Of a DNA stretch of 64,000 nucleotides, positions 34,641 through 42,836 are shown piece by piece (the stretch's first letter is position 1; every line of letters begins with the position of its first letter). The DNA is from Roseovarius faecimaris (GTDB lineage: Bacteria; Pseudomonadota; Alphaproteobacteria; Rhodobacterales; Rhodobacteraceae). A model generated the notes under the pieces. That model worked only from the letters and a program-made list of their open reading frames with translations, was not told where the DNA came from and searched no databases. The stretch is from NCBI RefSeq assembly GCF_009762325.1, contig NZ_CP034348.1, positions 1,556,501 through 1,620,500 of the forward strand, read 5' to 3'. Position numbers and translations under genes: made by a program.

Positions 34641-34943
34641 GTTGTCTCTCCTTGTTGGTCCGCCTCCTTGATCGGGGCGGCATTTGTGGTCTGCAGGTGC
34701 AGACAGACAGGCGGTGTGCCGTGTCATTCGTTTGAGTGATTCATCTCTCCCTGGCCGCGACGGCTTGGTTTCCGTTCTTCAGCTTTTTGGTCGGCGGGTT
34801 CGCCCGCTCGGAGAGGAGTGGATCATAGTGAGCGGCGTTCTGGCAAGGGCTTTGACGGGAATGAGGAGCAAAAACCGAATTTTTCCGATTGTTTACGGCG
34901 CTCTTTTCAGGAGATCGGAAACCCCTTTCAGGAAAGCCGAAAC
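34641..34943. promoter_or_regulatory. Upstream region of the ABC importer operon
   Basis: These 303 bp between the LysR gene and the binding-protein gene have no credible coding frame. TTCCGAT at 34883-34889 and ATCGGAA at 34914-34920 form a 7-bp inverted repeat 24 bp apart in an AT-richer stretch. It may be an operator; the TTTCCG half-site also occurs in the LysR/aldehyde dehydrogenase gap. I saw no guanidine riboswitch. Confidence 0.4.
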
Positions 34944-35780
34944 TCAGCCCTGCAATTCGGCCACCAGAGGGGCGAACCACTGCCAGTTGCGCGCGGCAGA
35001 ATCATTTACGACGAGGTTGCGCTTGCGTTGGAAGCGGGGGGCCTGGGTCAGAATGTGCAGTTCTCCGGCGGCCAGATGCGGCTCGGCCAGGGCTGAGGGC
35101 AGGTAGGCCGAGCCGCCCTGTTCGAGCAGAAATTCCAGCCCCCAGCGGGCGCTGTCGAAATTGACGCGCGCGATGCCCGCATCATGATAGGCCTCGTCAT
35201 GCTGGCGGCGATAATCCGGCCCGTAGTCGATGAAGATGTAGCTGCGGCTGTTGCGAATGGGCGTGTCGGGCCGGTCGGAATAGAGCACCAGCTCTTCCGC
35301 AGGCAGGGAATGGGCCGTTTGCTGACCACGCAGGGCCGTATCATAGGTGAGGATCACATCCACCAGCCCCTGATCGAGCCAGTCTTCCAGGTCGCGGATA
35401 TGGCCGCGATGCACCGAGACAGCCATTTCGGGGCTGCCTGAGATCACCCGGTCAAAGAAGGCCTTGCCTGGGCCTGCCCAAAGCTCGGCATGGCAACCGA
35501 AGGTACAGACCGAACTGAGACCGGCGGGCAGGCCGGTCTCGAACCGGGCCTGTTGCCAAAGGCCGGTCATGGTGCGGGCATAGCGCAGAAGTTTGGTGCC
35601 GGCGGGTGTCAGCGAGGTGCCGGATTTCGACCGGTTGAGCAGCGGCTGACCCAGCTCCTCCTCCAGTGTCTTGAGCCGGGCGGTCACGGTCGATTGCGTC
35701 ACGTTCATCTTGTGCGAGGCCCGCACCAGACTGCCGGTTTCGACGATGGCGAGGAAGGTCTCAAGCGAGGTGATGTTCAT
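34944..35780 (-). CDS. LysR-family transcriptional regulator
   Basis: The 278-residue protein begins with a LysR winged helix: Leu-Glu-Thr-Phe-Leu-Ala-Ile-Val-Glu-Thr-Gly-Ser, then Val-Thr-Gln-Ser-Thr-Val-Thr-Ala-Arg recognition helix and Arg-Ser-Lys-Ser-Gly-Thr wing. An effector-binding domain follows. It is divergent from the aldehyde dehydrogenase operon with a 125-bp gap and therefore probably controls that operon and possibly the importer on its other side. The ATG at 35780 fits the family start. The effector is unknown but likely the importer's substrate or a product of the pathway. Confidence 0.88.
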   Translation of the reverse strand: MNITSLETFLAIVETGSLVRASHKMNVTQSTVTARLKTLEEELGQPLLNRSKSGTSLTPAGTKLLRYARTMTGLWQQARFETGLPAGLSSVCTFGCHAELWAGPGKAFFDRVISGSPEMAVSVHRGHIRDLEDWLDQGLVDVILTYDTALRGQQTAHSLPAEELVLYSDRPDTPIRNSRSYIFIDYGPDYRRQHDEAYHDAGIARVNFDSARWGLEFLLEQGGSAYLPSALAEPHLAAGELHILTQAPRFQRKRNLVVNDSAARNWQWFAPLVAELQG

Positions 35781-35905
35781 GTGGGCGTCTTCAATTCGGA
35801 ATTTCCGCATTAAAAGAGCAAAATAATTCGATTTCAAGAAGTGAGATTCTGTGCAAGCTATGCACGGTCACGGGTAGGGACGCCTGAGACCAAGGGAGAT
35901 GCGCG
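35781..35905. promoter_or_regulatory. Divergent LysR/aldehyde dehydrogenase promoter region
   Basis: The 125-bp gap contains the inverted repeat CGGAATTTCCG at 35797-35807 and an AT-rich stretch at 35808-35835. Both are placed as LysR regulators usually need to control a divergent operon while repressing themselves. An AAGGGAG site precedes the ATG at 35906. Confidence 0.5.
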
Positions 35906-37378
35906 ATGATCCAGGACTACAGCATGTTGATTGATGGCGCGTGGGTGGCGGCCTCGGACGGGGGCGTGTTTGATACGTTCAACCCCGCGACCGGCACCGT
36001 CTGGGCACGCGCGCCGGAGGCCACGGCAGAGGATATCGACCGGGCGGTGAAGGCCGCGTACCGCGCTTGCTATGACGGCCCCTGGGCCAGCTTCACCCCG
36101 ACCGAGCGGGGGGCCTGCCTGCGGCGGCTGGCCGATCTGATGGCGGAAAAGTCCGAAGAGCTGGGCGCGATCGAGACGCGCGATAGCGGCAAGATGTTTG
36201 CCGAAACGCGCTGGCAGGCCAAGTATATCAGCCAGTTCCTGATGTTCTATGCCGGGGCGGCAGACAAGATTAACGGTGACACGTTACCCATTGATAAACC
36301 AGACATGTTTGTCTTTACGGATCGCGAGCCTCTGGGCGTGATCGCCGCCGTGGTGCCGTGGAACAGCCAGCTTTTTCTGACGGCGGTCAAAATCGGCCCG
36401 GCACTGGCGGCGGGCAACACGGTGGTGCTGAAGACCTCCGAGCATGCGCCGGCGGTGATTCTTGAATTCGGGCGCTTGATCGCCGAGGCGGGCATACCCG
36501 ATGGCGTGGTGAACATCGTGACCGGTCATGGCGACCCCTGCGGCAAGGTGCTGACCTCGCACCCGCTGGTGGCGCGGATCAGTTTCACCGGCGGGCCGAT
36601 GGCGGCAAAGCATGTGCTGATGAACTCCACTAACAATTTTGCCGAGGTGAGCCTGGAACTGGGCGGCAAATCCCCGTTTATCGTGTTTGACGACGCCGAT
36701 ATCGACAGCGCCGTGAATGGCTCGGTCGCCGGGATATTCGCCGCCTCGGGGCAGTCCTGTGTCGCGGGCAGCCGCCTGATTGTGCATGAGGATATTGCCG
36801 ACGCCTTCCTCGCCCGCATGGTCGAGATCGCAAAGGGCATCCGCATCGGTGACCCGATGGCGGAGGACACGCAGATGGGACCGCTCTGCACGCGCGGGCA
36901 GATCGAGAATATCGAGGCCAAGGTCGCGCGCGCGGTGGAGCAGGGTGGCAAGCTGCTGACCGGTGGCAAACGGGCGTCGGCCGGAGAGATGTTTTTTGAG
37001 CCGACGATCATCGATTGCCCGGGGCCTGAGTTGGACATCGTCGACACAGAACTGTTTGGCCCGGTGCTGAGCGTGCTGCGCTTTCGCACCGAGGATGAGG
37101 CGCTGGCGCTGGCCAATGACACCGAACATGGCCTTGCGGCGGGCATTTTCACCCGCAACGCCGCGCGCGCGATGCGTATGTCAAAGCGCGTGCGCGCTGG
37201 TATCGTATGGATCAACACCTATCGGGTGATCAGCCCGGTGGCGGAATTCGGCGGCATGAAAAACTCGGGCTACGGCCGCGAGAGCGGATTTCAGGCCGTC
37301 TATGACTACACCAGACCCAAGACCGTCTGGATGAACATATCGGAAGACCCGGTGGGCAACCCTTTCGGTCCCCGCTGA
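35906..37378 (+). CDS. Aldehyde dehydrogenase (NAD(P)-dependent)
   Basis: The 490-residue enzyme has the catalytic Cys at about 285 in Ser-Gly-Gln-Ser-Cys, the general base Glu at about 251 in Leu-Glu-Leu-Gly-Gly-Lys-Ser and the Asn at about 153 in Pro-Trp-Asn. It resembles betaine aldehyde, aminoaldehyde or hydroxymuconic semialdehyde dehydrogenases. It oxidises an aldehyde to the acid using NAD(P). As the first gene of the operon it may handle a semialdehyde released by the flavin monooxygenase downstream. The operon is LysR-flanked and all genes follow tightly. Confidence 0.88.
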   Translation: MIQDYSMLIDGAWVAASDGGVFDTFNPATGTVWARAPEATAEDIDRAVKAAYRACYDGPWASFTPTERGACLRRLADLMAEKSEELGAIETRDSGKMFAETRWQAKYISQFLMFYAGAADKINGDTLPIDKPDMFVFTDREPLGVIAAVVPWNSQLFLTAVKIGPALAAGNTVVLKTSEHAPAVILEFGRLIAEAGIPDGVVNIVTGHGDPCGKVLTSHPLVARISFTGGPMAAKHVLMNSTNNFAEVSLELGGKSPFIVFDDADIDSAVNGSVAGIFAASGQSCVAGSRLIVHEDIADAFLARMVEIAKGIRIGDPMAEDTQMGPLCTRGQIENIEAKVARAVEQGGKLLTGGKRASAGEMFFEPTIIDCPGPELDIVDTELFGPVLSVLRFRTEDEALALANDTEHGLAAGIFTRNAARAMRMSKRVRAGIVWINTYRVISPVAEFGGMKNSGYGRESGFQAVYDYTRPKTVWMNISEDPVGNPFGPR

Positions 37379-37393
37379 TCAAGGAGAAAAGAC

Positions 37394-38443
37394 ATGAAGT
37401 TTCATCTGGCAATCAACCTGGAGCGCATGACCCCCGATGTGGATATGCATGAGGTGCGCGACCACACGCTGGAAATGGTTAAAATGGCCGATGCGGCGGG
37501 GTTCGAGATCGCCTGGGCGGCCGAACACCACGCGATGGAGATGACCATCGCGCCCAACCCGTTCCAGATCCTGACCTGGTGGGGGGAGCACGCGAAAAAC
37601 ATCCGGCTGGGCGTGGGCGTGGTGAACGCGGCCTACTGGCACCCGATCAACCTGGCGGGCGAGGCCGCGTTTCTGGACCTGATCAGCGACGGGCGGCTGG
37701 AGTTCGGCATCGGTTCGGGCGCTTATCAGCGCGAGTTCGACCGCATGAAGCCCGGCCTCGATCAGCGCGATTCGTGGCGCTACATGCAGGAAATGCTGCC
37801 CGTGGTGCAGAAACTCTGGGAAGGCGATTACGAGCATAATGGCGAGTTCTGGCAGTTTCCGACGGCCACCTCCTGTCCCAAGCCGGTGCAGAAGGACGTG
37901 CCGGTCTGGGTGGCCGCGCGTGCGCCCATTACCTTTGACTATGCCGTTGAAAACAATTGCAATATCATGAGCTGGCCCCTGACCATGCCGATGAGCGAGG
38001 CCGAGACCTATCGCGAGCGGCTCGATGCCTCCATCGCCAAGAATGGCGGCAAATACGATGGCCGCTGGGCGATGATGCGCCATGCCTGCGTGTACGAGAC
38101 CGAAGCGGACCGGCAGAACGCAATCGATTCGATCCGCGTGCAGCTCAGCCAGTTCGGCAACCTGCTGATGAAATCGGGCGAGGTGGTCAACGGCTTCCCC
38201 GAGCAGGTGCCCCTGGACAGTCTGGAAGGCAATGCACGGGTCGACCCGGAAATGCTGGAGCAGAACCTGATGTTCGGCTCGCCCGAGCAGGTGGTGGAAA
38301 AGCTGAAGCCCTATGAGGCGCTTGGTGTGGATGCGTTCATTTACTATGCCTCGATGGGGCTCGACATGGCGCAGCAGAAGCGGTCGTTGCAGCTTTTCAT
38401 CGACAAGGTGCTGCCGGCGTTTGAACAGAAGGATGCCGCCTGA
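37394..38443 (+). CDS. LLM-class flavin-dependent monooxygenase (luciferase-like)
   Basis: The 349-residue protein has the bacterial luciferase-like TIM barrel. Ala-Glu-His-His near residue 48 is the flavin-site signature, followed by Arg-Leu-Gly-Val-Gly-Val and Gly-Arg-Leu-Glu-Phe-Gly-Ile-Gly-Ser-Gly. It should use FMNH2 and oxygen to oxidise the substrate, such as Baeyer-Villiger or ring-opening attack. No flavin reductase lies in the operon, so reduced flavin must come from elsewhere. An AAGGAGA site precedes it, and its stop overlaps the DUF1185 gene by one base. Confidence 0.88.
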   Translation: MKFHLAINLERMTPDVDMHEVRDHTLEMVKMADAAGFEIAWAAEHHAMEMTIAPNPFQILTWWGEHAKNIRLGVGVVNAAYWHPINLAGEAAFLDLISDGRLEFGIGSGAYQREFDRMKPGLDQRDSWRYMQEMLPVVQKLWEGDYEHNGEFWQFPTATSCPKPVQKDVPVWVAARAPITFDYAVENNCNIMSWPLTMPMSEAETYRERLDASIAKNGGKYDGRWAMMRHACVYETEADRQNAIDSIRVQLSQFGNLLMKSGEVVNGFPEQVPLDSLEGNARVDPEMLEQNLMFGSPEQVVEKLKPYEALGVDAFIYYASMGLDMAQQKRSLQLFIDKVLPAFEQKDAA

Positions 38444-39039
38444 TGGGAGTTGAGATCAGACGCACATTGATGCAGGTGCAGACCACCTATCGCGAAGGGT
38501 GGAAGGATGTGGCCGAGCCGACAAAACTTTTCGCCGCGATGGCAATCATCCGCAACCCGTGGTTCGGCCGCGGGCATGTGGAGGATCTTGGCCCGGAAAT
38601 CCGCGAGCAAGGCCCGGTGATCGGCAAATTGCTGACCGGGATGATCCTGGAGGCCACAGGTGGCACGGTGGAGGGGTATGGTAAAGCCTCGGTCGTGGGG
38701 ATGGGGGGCGAGCTGGAGCATGCCCAGGCGCTGACCCATACGCTGTGGTTCGGCAACCAGTATCGCGAGGCGGTGGATGCCAAGAGCTATCTGGTGTTCT
38801 CCAACACGCGCGGGGCGGCGGGGACGTCGCTGATGATCCCGTTGATGGACAAGGATGATGGCGGGCGGCGGTCGCATTATCAGACGATCCATGTGCAGAT
38901 CCCCGATGCCCCGGCGGAGGACGAGATCATCATGGCGCTGGGGGCCTCGCTGGGCGGACATCCGAACCACCGGATTGGCGACCGCTACAAGGATCTCGAA
39001 GAGATGGGCCGCGACGTCGACAACCCGGCGGGGGTGTGA
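38443..39039 (+). CDS. DUF1185 (amino acid synthesis family) protein
   Basis: The 198-residue protein is a DUF1185 member. Blocks include Ala-Ile-Ile-Arg-Asn-Pro-Trp near residue 36, Gly-Gly-Glu-Leu-Glu-His-Ala-Gln-Ala-Leu, and Gly-Ala-Ser-Leu-Gly-Gly-His-Pro-Asn-His. Members are annotated as amino acid synthesis proteins, but no reaction is established to my knowledge. The His/Glu-rich conserved blocks look like an enzyme active site, so it probably performs a step such as amide or ring hydrolysis; that is inference. The start overlaps the previous stop (TGATG), and so does the next gene's. Confidence 0.78.
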   Translation: MGVEIRRTLMQVQTTYREGWKDVAEPTKLFAAMAIIRNPWFGRGHVEDLGPEIREQGPVIGKLLTGMILEATGGTVEGYGKASVVGMGGELEHAQALTHTLWFGNQYREAVDAKSYLVFSNTRGAAGTSLMIPLMDKDDGGRRSHYQTIHVQIPDAPAEDEIIMALGASLGGHPNHRIGDRYKDLEEMGRDVDNPAGV

Positions 39040-39833
39040 TGCCGGTTGCAAAGGATGGAACCGCCTATGCGCTGAGCGGGCCGGAGGATGCGCCGGTTGC
39101 GGTGTTGATCCACGGGATCGGCCTGAACCGTGCAGCGGTCTGGGCCCCGGTGGAGCGGTGGCTGGCCGGGCGGTTCCGGGTGCTGAGCTATGACCTGCCG
39201 GGGCATGGCGACAGCGCGGTGCCGGAGGGAGAGGTTACATTAACAACGCTCTCCAGGCAGTTGATATCACTTCTGGATGAGCTTGGAATTGCCAAGGCGG
39301 CCCTGGTGGGGTTTTCCATCGGGGGCATGATCAACCGGCGGGTCGCGATGGACGCGCCCGACCGGGTCTCGGCGCTGGTGATCCTCAACTCACCGCATGA
39401 GCGCGGCGATGAGATGCAGTCGGCGGTCGAGGCCCAGGCGCGGGCCAGCGCGGACGGGGCCGCCGCCACAATGCAAACCACGTTAGAGCGATGGTTCACA
39501 CCGGAATACAGGCGCGATAACAGGGCGTTGGTAGGTGAAGTTGAAGCGGTCGTGCGCTCGGCTCATGCCGAAAGTTTCGCCGCGCATCGGATCGTTCTGG
39601 CCGATGGTGTCAAAGAGCTGATCCGGCCCGAGCCACCAATTGCCATGCCGACGCTGGTGATGACCTGCGAAAACGACGAGCGCAGCACGCCAGAGATGAG
39701 TGCCGCGATTGCGAGCGAGATTGAAGGCGCGGAGCTGGAGATCGTGCCGGGGCTGAAACATCTGGGGCTGGTCGAGCGGCCCATGCTGTTTGGTCAAAAG
39801 ATAGAGAGATTTCTGGAGAAGGTGCTGGCATGA
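39039..39833 (+). CDS. Alpha/beta hydrolase (enol-lactonase/esterase-like)
   Basis: The 264-residue enzyme has an oxyanion segment His-Gly-Ile-Gly near residue 24, the nucleophile elbow Gly-Phe-Ser-Ile-Gly-Gly and a catalytic His in Leu-Lys-His-Leu-Gly. It resembles 3-oxoadipate enol-lactonase and related ring-product hydrolases. Together with the flavin monooxygenase it suggests hydrolysis of a lactone, ester or amide produced by ring cleavage. The ATG overlaps the DUF1185 stop by one base, and its stop overlaps the ThDP-enzyme start by 4 bp. Confidence 0.85.
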   Translation: MPVAKDGTAYALSGPEDAPVAVLIHGIGLNRAAVWAPVERWLAGRFRVLSYDLPGHGDSAVPEGEVTLTTLSRQLISLLDELGIAKAALVGFSIGGMINRRVAMDAPDRVSALVILNSPHERGDEMQSAVEAQARASADGAAATMQTTLERWFTPEYRRDNRALVGEVEAVVRSAHAESFAAHRIVLADGVKELIRPEPPIAMPTLVMTCENDERSTPEMSAAIASEIEGAELEIVPGLKHLGLVERPMLFGQKIERFLEKVLA

Positions 39834-41518
39834 GCAAACTCACGGGCGGACAGGCGGCGGTCGAGGCGCTGAAGGCGGAAGGGACGTCCCATGTGTTCGG
39901 CCTTATAGGCTCGGCCACGATGGAGATGTTCGATGCGCTCTATGATGCTGATACCATTCGGTTTATTGGCGTCCACGACGAGCGCACCGGCACCCATATG
40001 GCCGATGGGTTCGCCCGGATGAGCGGGCAGGCAGGCGTGATCCTGGCCGGGCAGAACGGACCGGGGGTGACCAATCTTGTCACTGGGCTGGCGCAGGCCA
40101 AGGCGGCCTATTCTCCTGTAGTCAGCATCGGCGGCGCGCTGGCCAGCGGGCATCGCTATCGCGATGCGTTTCAGGAGGTCGATCAGGATGCGCTGTTCAA
40201 ACCGGTGACCAAGAAGACATGGACCGCCACGGGCACCGACCGTGTGCCGGAAATGCTGCGCGAGGCGTTCCGCGAGGCGATGGCGCCGCGCCGGGGGCCG
40301 GTGCAGCTGAACCTGCCGCGCGATGTGCTGGCCGGGCAGGCGGAGTTCGATGCGTTCCAGACCCCGGAGCAGTACCGGCCCTTCGTCGCCCCGGCCGGGG
40401 CGCCTCAGGCGATTGCGGATGCGGCGGCGCTGCTGACAGGGGCGGAGCGGCTGGTGATCATTGCCGGCGGCGGGATCAAGAACACGGGCGGGGCGGATCA
40501 GTGCATGGCCCTGGCCGAGGCGCTGAATTGCCCGGTCGTGTCCTCGCCCGGCCACGGCGATGCGGTGCCGTTCGGGCATCCGCTGAACGCGGGCCAGATG
40601 GGGCCGAGGGGCAATATCGTGGCCTCAAGGCTGGTGAAAGAGGCTGATGTGATCCTCGCGCTTGGCACGCGGGTTGGGTTTAATGCCACCTTCTATAGCT
40701 ATGATAACATTAACAAAGACGCCAAGATCATTCATGTGGAAATGGAGCCCACGGCGATCGGTCGCTACTTTCCCGCCGAGATCGGGATCATGGGCGATGC
40801 GCCCACGGTGGCCGGGCAGCTACAGGCGGTGATCGCGGCGGGTCAGGATCGCGCCAAGGCCGAGGCCTGGACTGCCACCTTCAAGGCCGAGCGCGCGGCC
40901 TATCTGGCCAAGCGCGATGCCGAGGCCAGGGTTGACGCCCTGCCGATCCACCCGTCGGGCCTGTTCAAGACGCTGCGCGATGTGATGCCGCGCGACGCGG
41001 CGGTGACGATGGATGCGGGCACGCTTTGTTTGCAGGCCACGGATGCTCTGAATTACTGGCATCCGAAAAGCCTGTTCACGCCGCTGGATTTCGGGCTGGT
41101 GGGGTTCAGCTTTGCCGCGGGGCTTGGGATCAAGCTGGCCGCGCCGGAACGCCCTGTGATCAGCCTGATGGGCGATGGCGGGTTCGGCATGACCGTGTCG
41201 GAGCTGAGCACAGCGGTGGATTACGGGATCAACACGGTCACCCTGGTGATGAACAACCGCTGCTGGGGCGCCGAGAAGGCCTATCAGCGTGATTTCTTCG
41301 GCGAGCGCTACATTGGTGCCGATATTTCCAGCCCGCCCTTTGACAAGCTGGCCGAGCTTTACGGCGCGAAGGGGTACAAGGCCGAGACGCTGAGCGAGGT
41401 GGCCGGGGCGCTGGAGGCCGCGCTTACCTGCGGCAAGCCTGCGGTGATTGATGTATCCATGGACCCCGATGCGCTTTATTCTTTCCGGAGGGACAGCTTC
41501 AAGCACCGGGGAGGATAG
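39830..41518 (+). CDS. Thiamine diphosphate-dependent enzyme (acetolactate synthase/Xsc-like)
   Basis: The 562-residue protein has the three-domain ThDP layout. The cofactor motif is Gly-Asp-Gly-Gly-Phe-Gly-Met ending in Met-Asn-Asn-Arg. The N-terminal Glu that activates the cofactor lies in His-Asp-Glu-Arg-Thr-Gly-Thr-His. It resembles sulfoacetaldehyde acetyltransferase and acetolactate synthase-like enzymes in the Gly-Ser-Ala-Thr-Met-Glu-Met start, but the reaction is not certain. A 2-oxoacid decarboxylase or C2-transfer step is possible. It overlaps the previous gene by 4 bp. Confidence 0.82.
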   Translation: MSKLTGGQAAVEALKAEGTSHVFGLIGSATMEMFDALYDADTIRFIGVHDERTGTHMADGFARMSGQAGVILAGQNGPGVTNLVTGLAQAKAAYSPVVSIGGALASGHRYRDAFQEVDQDALFKPVTKKTWTATGTDRVPEMLREAFREAMAPRRGPVQLNLPRDVLAGQAEFDAFQTPEQYRPFVAPAGAPQAIADAAALLTGAERLVIIAGGGIKNTGGADQCMALAEALNCPVVSSPGHGDAVPFGHPLNAGQMGPRGNIVASRLVKEADVILALGTRVGFNATFYSYDNINKDAKIIHVEMEPTAIGRYFPAEIGIMGDAPTVAGQLQAVIAAGQDRAKAEAWTATFKAERAAYLAKRDAEARVDALPIHPSGLFKTLRDVMPRDAAVTMDAGTLCLQATDALNYWHPKSLFTPLDFGLVGFSFAAGLGIKLAAPERPVISLMGDGGFGMTVSELSTAVDYGINTVTLVMNNRCWGAEKAYQRDFFGERYIGADISSPPFDKLAELYGAKGYKAETLSEVAGALEAALTCGKPAVIDVSMDPDALYSFRRDSFKHRGG

Positions 41519-41522
41519 AAAC

Positions 41523-42359
41523 ATGAAAGCGCAGAGGATCACACCGGCGATTGGCGCGGTGATCGAGGGGATTGATCTGAGCCAGCCGGTTACCGGGGCC
41601 GTGACAGACGCGCTTTATGCGGCGCTGCTGGAGCATCAGGTGATTTTTCTGCGCGATACCGGGATCAGCCCCGAGGCGCATCTGGCGCTGGCAGAGAGCT
41701 TTGGCGAGCTTGACGCGCCGCATCCGCATTATCCGCATGTGGAGGGGTTCGACCGGATCGTGAAGCTGGAGAATGACAGCAGCGCGCCACCGGACACGAA
41801 TTGCTGGCACACGGATCTGACTTTCAGGCAGGTGCAGCCCTTTGCCTCGCTCCTCGTGGCGCGGGTGGTGCCGAAGGTGGGCGGCGATACGATGTGGTCG
41901 AGCTGTTATGCCGCCTATGACCGGTTGCCCGACGGCATGAAGGCCGATCTGGAGGGGCTGGAGGCGGTGCATGATCTGGGCGATTTCCGCAACTCGTTTC
42001 CGACCAAGGAACAGCTGGACGAGGCGGTGGGGCGGTTCGGGCACATGGTGCGCCCGCTGATCGGCACGCATGAGGTGACGGGTGCGAAGTTCCTGAATTT
42101 CAACGAGGCGTTCGTGACCCATATCCTTGGGCTGACCGCGAAGGACAGCCATGCGCTGATGACGTGGCTGGCGGGCCACATGAACACGCCCGAAGACCAG
42201 ATGCGCTGGCGATGGGCGGCGGGCGATTTGGCGATCTGGGACAATCGCTGCACCATGCATTACGCGGTGGCGGATTATCTGCCCGCCTATCGCTGCATGA
42301 ACCGGATCACGGTGGTCAAGGACCGCCGCGCCGCCGACAGACTGAAAGAGGCATCATGA
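41523..42359 (+). CDS. TauD/TfdA-family 2-oxoglutarate-dependent dioxygenase
   Basis: The 278-residue enzyme has the iron-binding His-96 and Asp-98 in Trp-His-Thr-Asp-Leu-Thr and distal His-246 in Thr-Met-His-Tyr-Ala. Arg-257, eleven residues later, should bind 2-oxoglutarate. Members hydroxylate a carbon next to a heteroatom such as S, N or O, releasing an aldehyde and a small product. The natural substrate could be a methylated amine, a sulfonate or a betaine. GGGAGGA precedes the ATG four bases after the ThDP-enzyme gene. Confidence 0.88.
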   Translation: MKAQRITPAIGAVIEGIDLSQPVTGAVTDALYAALLEHQVIFLRDTGISPEAHLALAESFGELDAPHPHYPHVEGFDRIVKLENDSSAPPDTNCWHTDLTFRQVQPFASLLVARVVPKVGGDTMWSSCYAAYDRLPDGMKADLEGLEAVHDLGDFRNSFPTKEQLDEAVGRFGHMVRPLIGTHEVTGAKFLNFNEAFVTHILGLTAKDSHALMTWLAGHMNTPEDQMRWRWAAGDLAIWDNRCTMHYAVADYLPAYRCMNRITVVKDRRAADRLKEAS

Positions 42360-42724
42360 CCGAGAAACGCTATCCCGCCACCGAGGCGCAGCGACAGACC
42401 GAAGACTGGAACCCGATCTGGGACCAGATGGCCGAAATGGATCCGGACTATCTGGAGGCGTTTCTGGCCTTCCGGGCGGTGCCCCAGAAGAACGGCCCGC
42501 TGCCGCAGAAGACAAAAGAGCTGATCATGATCGCGATCAACGCGGCCACGACGCATCTGTGGGCGCCCGGCGTGCGGCGGCATATGCAGAACGCGCTGCG
42601 CGAGGGGGCGACCAGCGCAGAGATCCTCGAAGTGCTGCAACTGACCTCGATCATGGGGGTGCATTCGATGACGCTGGGCGTGCCGATCCTGGCGGAGGAG
42701 CTGGAAAGAGCCGGAGAGGCCTGA
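42356..42724 (+). CDS. Carboxymuconolactone decarboxylase-like protein lacking cysteines
   Basis: The 122-residue protein is a CMD/AhpD-fold member: Leu-Pro-Gln-Lys-Thr-Lys-Glu-Leu-Ile-Met-Ile-Ala, then Val-Arg-Arg-His-Met-Gln-Asn-Ala-Leu and Glu-Ile-Leu-Glu-Val-Leu-Gln. It contains no Cys, so it cannot be a peroxidase of the AhpD type. It may perform a lactone decarboxylation or isomerisation like PcaC, fitting the enol-lactonase-like hydrolase upstream. The start overlaps the TauD stop by 4 bp and it ends the operon. Confidence 0.82.
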   Translation: MTEKRYPATEAQRQTEDWNPIWDQMAEMDPDYLEAFLAFRAVPQKNGPLPQKTKELIMIAINAATTHLWAPGVRRHMQNALREGATSAEILEVLQLTSIMGVHSMTLGVPILAEELERAGEA

Positions 42725-42745
42725 AGAGTTTTGGGCCTCCGGCGG

Positions 42746-42769
42746 GAGTATTTGAGGAACAATGAAAGG
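42746..42769 (+). repeat. Dispersed intergenic repeat, copy 2
   Basis: GAGTATTTGAGGAACAATGA begins this copy of the element at 30903-30927. It is preceded by GGGCCTCCGGCGG just after the CMD-like gene stop. The two copies share 22 of about 25 positions, apart from a two-base change and a one-base indel. Confidence 0.55.
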
Positions 42770-42836
42770 CGGGTGCTTGTCAATTGGTGGCAGGTATGGC
42801 CATCTTGGAGTGCTCAGCAGGAAAGACGCGTATCAC

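Noticed and set aside
34641..34943. Possible guanidine riboswitch before the importer operon
   Set aside because: I looked for the conserved blocks of guanidine-I and the ACGR-loop hairpins of guanidine-II. Only a GCGGG-CGAA-CCCGC hairpin and an isolated ACGG were found, which do not fit.
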